Source: Curvibacter microcysteis
GTDB lineage: Bacteria > Pseudomonadota > Gammaproteobacteria > Burkholderiales > Burkholderiaceae_C
Length of the DNA stretch: 64,000 nucleotides
Direction of reading: 5' to 3'
NCBI RefSeq assembly: GCF_028649455.1
Contig: NZ_JAQSIO010000002.1
Coordinates: 434,001-498,000, forward strand
Program-made: the position numbers and the translations under genes
In this document: piece after piece, positions 60,356 through 64,000 of the stretch
Position numbering within the stretch: the first letter of the stretch is position 1
How the letters are laid out: each line of letters opens with the position of its first letter
Notes under the pieces: model-generated
What the model was told of the DNA's origin: nothing
What the model saw: only the letters and a program-made list of their open reading frames with translations
The model's database searches: none

Positions 60356-61369
60356 ATGACCCCTTCTTCGATTGCCCGCATGAGCCGCACGAACCGTTTT
60401 CTGACACTTTCAGCCCTTGTTCTGGCCTTTTCGGTGACCGGGGCTCATGCCGCAGAACGCAAGAAGGCACCGGCTGCTCGCAGCCAGGCCGCCGTGCAGA
60501 AAGTCGCGCATCACCCTCGTACCGCCAAGGCAGCGCGTGTGACAGCAGTCATTCCTGCGAAGCCGTCTTTTGGTCAGATGGCTGGCTTGCATGGTGCGGC
60601 CGACCCGCTGGCGCTCAAGTCCAGCGTGGCCTTGGTGGTAGATCAAGACACCCATGAAGTGTTGTTGAGCAAGAATGTTCAGGCGGTGCTGCCCATTGCA
60701 TCCTTGACCAAGTTGATGACGGGCGTGGTGGTCAGTGAGGCCAAATTGCCGTTGGACGAGAACATCACCATCACCCAAGACGATGTGGACACCGAAAAGG
60801 GCAGCAGCTCCCGCCTGGCTGTGGGCTCAACCCTGAGTCGGGGTGAGATGCTGCACCTGGCCTTGATGTCGAGCGAAAACCGCGCTGCACATGCGCTGGG
60901 CCGCACCTTCCCTGGTGGCTTGTCTGCTTTTGTGGCCTTGATGAATGCCAAAGCCAAGATGCTGGGCATGGCAGATACCAGCTATGTGGAGCCCACTGGC
61001 CTGTCGAGCAAGAACCAATCCAGCGCGCGCGATCTGGCCATCTTGGTGGGTGCCGCCCACACGGACCCGATGTTGCGCGAGCTGACCACCTCGCCCGGTT
61101 ACCAGGTCGAAGTGGGTCGTCGCACGCTGCAGTACAACAACACCAACCGTTTGGTGAAGAACCCTGCTTGGGACATCGGTCTGCAGAAAACGGGTTACAT
61201 CTCCGAAGCGGGCCAGTGCCTGGTCATGCAGGCCAAGGTGGCAGGTCGCAAGCTGATCATGGTTTTCCTGGATTCGGCTGGCAAGCTGAGCCGCATTGGC
61301 GACGCGGAGCGTGTGCGTCGCTGGGTTGAATCCAATCACCCCTTGTTGACGGCCCACAGCAACGGTTAA
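60356..61369 (+). CDS. pbpG: Periplasmic D-Ala-D-Ala endopeptidase (PbpG-like)
   Basis: This 337-aa serine peptidase of the S11 family has a signal peptide ending AHA-AER, then a basic Ala/Lys-rich linker (about 33-80). The penicillin-binding motifs are S116-x-x-K119 (SLTK), S173-E-N175 (SSEN) and K278-T-G. It lacks the extra C-terminal anchor domain of DacA/DacC, which favours the PBP7/PbpG type. PbpG-type enzymes cleave peptidoglycan cross-links. ACGGAGA precedes the ATG. Confidence 0.92.
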   Translation: MTPSSIARMSRTNRFLTLSALVLAFSVTGAHAAERKKAPAARSQAAVQKVAHHPRTAKAARVTAVIPAKPSFGQMAGLHGAADPLALKSSVALVVDQDTHEVLLSKNVQAVLPIASLTKLMTGVVVSEAKLPLDENITITQDDVDTEKGSSSRLAVGSTLSRGEMLHLALMSSENRAAHALGRTFPGGLSAFVALMNAKAKMLGMADTSYVEPTGLSSKNQSSARDLAILVGAAHTDPMLRELTTSPGYQVEVGRRTLQYNNTNRLVKNPAWDIGLQKTGYISEAGQCLVMQAKVAGRKLIMVFLDSAGKLSRIGDAERVRRWVESNHPLLTAHSNG

Positions 61370-61429
61370 GCACGTTCTGGCCTCGAGTTTTCTGAGCGCC
61401 AGATTGTGTTTGACCTTCGCCTGTCATTC

Positions 61430-61461
61430 AAAAGGCCTAGCGCGTGAGCGGCAGGCCTTTT
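61430..61461. terminator. Bidirectional terminator between pbpG and the IclR gene
   Basis: AAAAGGCCT (61430-61438) pairs with AGGCCTTTT (61453-61461) around a 14-nt loop, giving T-runs on both strands between convergent genes. Confidence 0.8.
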
Positions 61462-61505
61462 CTCATGGTGTTGACACGCAGGCTGGGGACGTGTGAGCCC
61501 CGCAC

Positions 61506-62306
61506 TCAGATCGCGCTGCTGGGGCGCAGTGGGGCTTTGTAGCCCAGCGCCTCCGAAATCTCGCTGGCCGTGGCTTCAAGCTTGGGTAACCAGCCTTCAT
61601 CCAGACGATCGGCTGGAGCGGAGATCGACAATCCGGCCACCAACTTGCCTTGGTCGTCATGGATCCCTGCGGCCATGCAGCGCACGCCCAGTTCCAGTTC
61701 TTCGTTGTCCCGCGCAATACCGTACTGGCGGGCTTTGGACAGTTCCCGTTCCAGAACCGGCAATTGGGTGATGCTGTTGCGCGTGTGGCCAGCCAGGCCG
61801 GTGCGGGTGGCGTAGGCGCGGACTTTTTGGGGGTCATCCACCGACAGAAAGAGTTTGCCCACCGAGGTCAAGTGCAGAGGCGCACGGCCCCCGATGGCGC
61901 GCACCACTTGCATGCCCGAGCGCTCGCTGTAGGCGCGCTCCACGTACACGATTTCGTCGCCCTGGCGCATGCTCAAGTTCACGGGTTGCTGGATCAGCTT
62001 GTGCAGCTCACGCATGGGGTGGAGCGCTGCGTCACGCACGCTCAAGCGGGCTTTGACCAGGTTACCTAACTCCAGCAAACGCATGCCGAGCCGGTAGTTG
62101 CCCGCCTCAGGTCGGTCGACAAAGCGACCAGTGGCCAGATCATTCAGGATGCGGTGGGTTGTGGACGGATGCAAGCCCGTTTTTTCGCTGATTTCCTTCA
62201 GCGAAATGGCCTCTTCGCGCGAGGCCAGCACGTCGATCAGAGCGAACATGCGTTCGATGACCTGGATGCTTGGCGTGGTGGGCTGGGGGGTGTCTCTTTT
62301 TCGCAT
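61506..62306 (-). CDS. IclR-family transcriptional regulator
   Basis: This 266-aa protein starts at the ATG at 62306 (MRKRDTPQPT); a TTG 9 nt upstream is in frame. It has an N-terminal winged HTH (about 15-75; ISLKEISEKTGLHPSTTHRILNDL) and a C-terminal effector domain (about 90-262; RAIGGRAPLHLTSVGKLFL; LGVRCMAAGIHDDQGKLVAGLSISAP). No catabolic genes adjoin it, so its target is not evident. Confidence 0.93.
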   Translation of the reverse strand: MRKRDTPQPTTPSIQVIERMFALIDVLASREEAISLKEISEKTGLHPSTTHRILNDLATGRFVDRPEAGNYRLGMRLLELGNLVKARLSVRDAALHPMRELHKLIQQPVNLSMRQGDEIVYVERAYSERSGMQVVRAIGGRAPLHLTSVGKLFLSVDDPQKVRAYATRTGLAGHTRNSITQLPVLERELSKARQYGIARDNEELELGVRCMAAGIHDDQGKLVAGLSISAPADRLDEGWLPKLEATASEISEALGYKAPLRPSSAI

Positions 62307-62359
62307 TGCAAACAATAGGGGAATGCTTGAATTTTACCCTGTGAAATGCGAGCTGGCCT

Positions 62360-63106
62360 TTATTTGTCTTTTGCGCGTTGCCAGACTTGGTCGCTGAGCA
62401 CCTCGTGCGGGTGGAAGCGGGCTTTGTAGTCCATCTTTCCACTGCCTTGAATCCAGTAACCCAGGTACACGTAGGGCAGGCCCAGTTGGCGGGCCTGCTC
62501 GATTTGCCACAGCACGCCGTAGGTGCCAAAACTGCCGACCAGGTCGGGGTCGTAAAAGGTGTAGACCGCAGACAAGCCATCATCGAGCACATCGAGGATG
62601 CTGACCATGCGCAAGGTGCCTGGCGTCTGGCCGTCCTGCGTGGGATCGCGGAATTCGACCAATCGGGAATTGACCCGGCTTTGCAGGAGGAACTGGGTGT
62701 ACTGGTCGATGCTGTCTTGGTCCATGCCGCCGCCGGCGTGGCGTCCGGCTTGGTAGCGCAGGTACAAACGGTAGTGCTCAGGGGAGAAATGCAGCTTCAA
62801 TACCCTGGCCTCTAGGCCCTGGTGTTGATGCCAAGCCCGCCGTTGGCTGCGGGTCGATTCAAAGGCTCCCACCACCAGGCGCAAGGGCTTGCAGGCTTGG
62901 CAGCCATCGCAGTAAGGGCGGTAGGTGAACATGCCACTGCGCCGAAAGCCCGCCGAGACCAGTTCAGAGTAAGTGCTGTTCTGAATCAGGTGGCCTGGCG
63001 TCGCGACTTGCGAGCGCGCTTGGCGGTCTGGCAGGTAACTGCACGGGTAGGGGGCCGTGGCGTAGTACTGAAGGGTCTGCAGGGGCAGATCGTTGAGTTG
63101 GGTCAC
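62360..63106 (-). CDS. bpt: Aspartate/glutamate leucyltransferase (bacterial ATE-type)
   Basis: This 248-aa enzyme transfers Leu from leucyl-tRNA to N-terminal Asp/Glu in the N-degron pathway. It has the arginyltransferase-like N-terminus ([41 protein letters not shown], with the CxxC pair) and C-terminal GNAT-like domain ([44 protein letters not shown]). The start is GTG at 63106, 7 nt after the aat stop. Confidence 0.95.
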   Translation of the reverse strand: MTQLNDLPLQTLQYYATAPYPCSYLPDRQARSQVATPGHLIQNSTYSELVSAGFRRSGMFTYRPYCDGCQACKPLRLVVGAFESTRSQRRAWHQHQGLEARVLKLHFSPEHYRLYLRYQAGRHAGGGMDQDSIDQYTQFLLQSRVNSRLVEFRDPTQDGQTPGTLRMVSILDVLDDGLSAVYTFYDPDLVGSFGTYGVLWQIEQARQLGLPYVYLGYWIQGSGKMDYKARFHPHEVLSDQVWQRAKDK

Positions 63107-63113
63107 AGGACTG

Positions 63114-63866
63114 CTACCTCAATCGGCTGACGTGTTTCCAGTATACGGAGTTCAGCTTCCAGGCCGGCGCAGGCTGGTCAGTGACCCGGTTGAGCCAGGT
63201 GTTGAAATCTTGGCGCGCAATCTCTCTGGCCCCCAGTGACGCCAGGTGGCGGGTGTTTTGCTGGCAGTCGATGAACTCCACATCCCCCTGCAGGCACCAG
63301 TCCACGAGGGTGGCCAAAGCCAGTTTCGAGCCATCAGGCACGCGTGTGAACATGGATTCTCCAAACACCGCCTGGCCGATCTGGATGGCGTACAGGCCTG
63401 CTTGCAACTGGCCATCGATCCAGGTCTCCACGCTGTGTGCCAGGCCCAGTTGGTGAAGTCGCAGATAGGCCTGGATCATCTCCTCGGTGATCCACGTACC
63501 CGATTGACCTGCGCGTGGGGCCTGGCTGCAGGCGCGGATCACGGCTTCGAAGTCATGGTCGAAACGCATTTCACAGGCTGGATTCTGAAGAAAGCGCGTC
63601 ATGGTCTGGCGCAGGCTGCGCCTCAGCCTGAAAGCTGTCACCGGCAACACCATCCGGGCGGGAGGGGACCACCACAGGGCGGGTTGTCCCGGGCTGTACC
63701 AGGGATATATGCCTTGGCGATAGGCTTGGATGAGGGTGTCAGGGCTCAGGTCGGCGCCAGCCGCCAGCAGGCCAGGCGCTGAGCTGTCTGCCCCCCAGGC
63801 CCATTGCACGGCTGGGAACGGGTCGCCAGGTTCGAGCCAGATGAGTTGACCTTGACGATCGGTCAT
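63114..63866 (-). CDS. aat: Leucyl/phenylalanyl-tRNA-protein transferase
   Basis: This 250-aa enzyme attaches Leu or Phe to proteins with N-terminal Arg or Lys. The family core is clear: [90 protein letters not shown]. Together with bpt it forms an N-degron operon. Confidence 0.96.
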   Translation of the reverse strand: MTDRQGQLIWLEPGDPFPAVQWAWGADSSAPGLLAAGADLSPDTLIQAYRQGIYPWYSPGQPALWWSPPARMVLPVTAFRLRRSLRQTMTRFLQNPACEMRFDHDFEAVIRACSQAPRAGQSGTWITEEMIQAYLRLHQLGLAHSVETWIDGQLQAGLYAIQIGQAVFGESMFTRVPDGSKLALATLVDWCLQGDVEFIDCQQNTRHLASLGAREIARQDFNTWLNRVTDQPAPAWKLNSVYWKHVSRLR

Positions 63867-63912
63867 GGCGGGCTGGGTTTCTGGGGGAACAGGTGCGTCA
63901 ACGCCACTGACT

Positions 63913-63999
63913 TCAGCGGGGCCCGCGCGGGCCTGAGATGCTCTGCAAGGATGCCTTCAACTCGGTCCAATGCAGCAGGGCGCTGTGGCTGTCGGCCTG
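63913..63999 (-). CDS. C-terminal end of a gene running off the window
   Basis: A minus-strand frame with strong G/C third positions enters from the right edge and ends at 63913 (QADSHSALLHWTELKASLQS, then ISGPRGPR). About 28 residues are visible, too few to assign. A second frame reaching the aat ATG (stop overlapping it) has poorer codon use. In related genomes a NUDIX gene is often next to aat, but nothing here proves it. Confidence 0.4.
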   Translation of the reverse strand, partial: QADSHSALLHWTELKASLQSISGPRGPR

Positions 64000-64000
64000 T

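Overview
The window looks like chromosomal DNA of a high-GC betaproteobacterium, most likely Burkholderiales in or near Comamonadaceae. This rests on the ilvB-ilvH-ilvC-pssA-leuA order, the aat-bpt pair, a DUF3619/DUF3106 ECF-sigma operon and the protein sequences; no rRNA is present to confirm it. I saw no tRNA, rRNA, IS element, prophage or CRISPR array.

Region 1 (about 1-28.2 kb) is a stress and envelope island. It holds a DUF3309 peptide, a ferritin-like protein, a small c-type cytochrome, a zinc-binding (CZB) chemoreceptor and a P-type ATPase. Two divergent Crp/Fnr regulators follow, then BON-domain proteins, DUF4398 and OmpA lipoproteins, an oleate hydratase, a YihY-like protein, a DUF883-like protein, a glycine-zipper lipoprotein and a fatty-acid-hydroxylase-family protein. 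Embedded in it (about 11.4-20.3 kb) is an exopolysaccharide locus: diguanylate cyclase, processive GT2 synthase, bactofilin/beta-helix-like protein, secreted hydrolase-like protein, UDP-GlcNAc 2-epimerase, YaiO-type outer-membrane barrel, multi-pass membrane protein and Tat-exported protein.

A recurrent directional 19-nt element (consensus about GTG-N6-CR-NCG-YAC-MGAC; core GTG-N8-YAC) lies 50-175 bp upstream of at least ten of these genes. Two or three copies lie around the divergent Crp/Fnr promoters, and one lies on the minus strand ahead of a minus-strand gene. I found none in the housekeeping half. The GTG-N8-CAC geometry is that of Crp/Fnr operators, so the local Crp/Fnr pair is the obvious candidate regulator. 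This is the main discovery of the window.

Region 2 (28.3-37.2 kb) is one giant gene for a cyclic beta-1,2-glucan synthase (NdvB/ChvB type, 2951 aa), with a perfect copy of the element upstream.

Region 3 (37.2-43.8 kb) carries a zinc-ribbon peptide, a single-domain response regulator, a Rap1a/Tai protein, a 27-aa small ORF with its own RBS and terminator, and a TolC-HlyD-permease-permease efflux operon. That operon lacks an ATPase gene and has a perfect 8-7-8 inverted repeat upstream.

Region 4 (44-64 kb) is housekeeping, visibly less GC-rich by eye: ppa, a chemoreceptor, a DUF482 acyltransferase, nadE, glnB, an ECF-sigma operon running through DUF3619, DUF3106, RDD, dgkA and LOG, then ilvBHC, pssA, leuA, a PbpG-like peptidase, an IclR regulator, bpt and aat. 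Good Rho-independent terminators separate many of these units.
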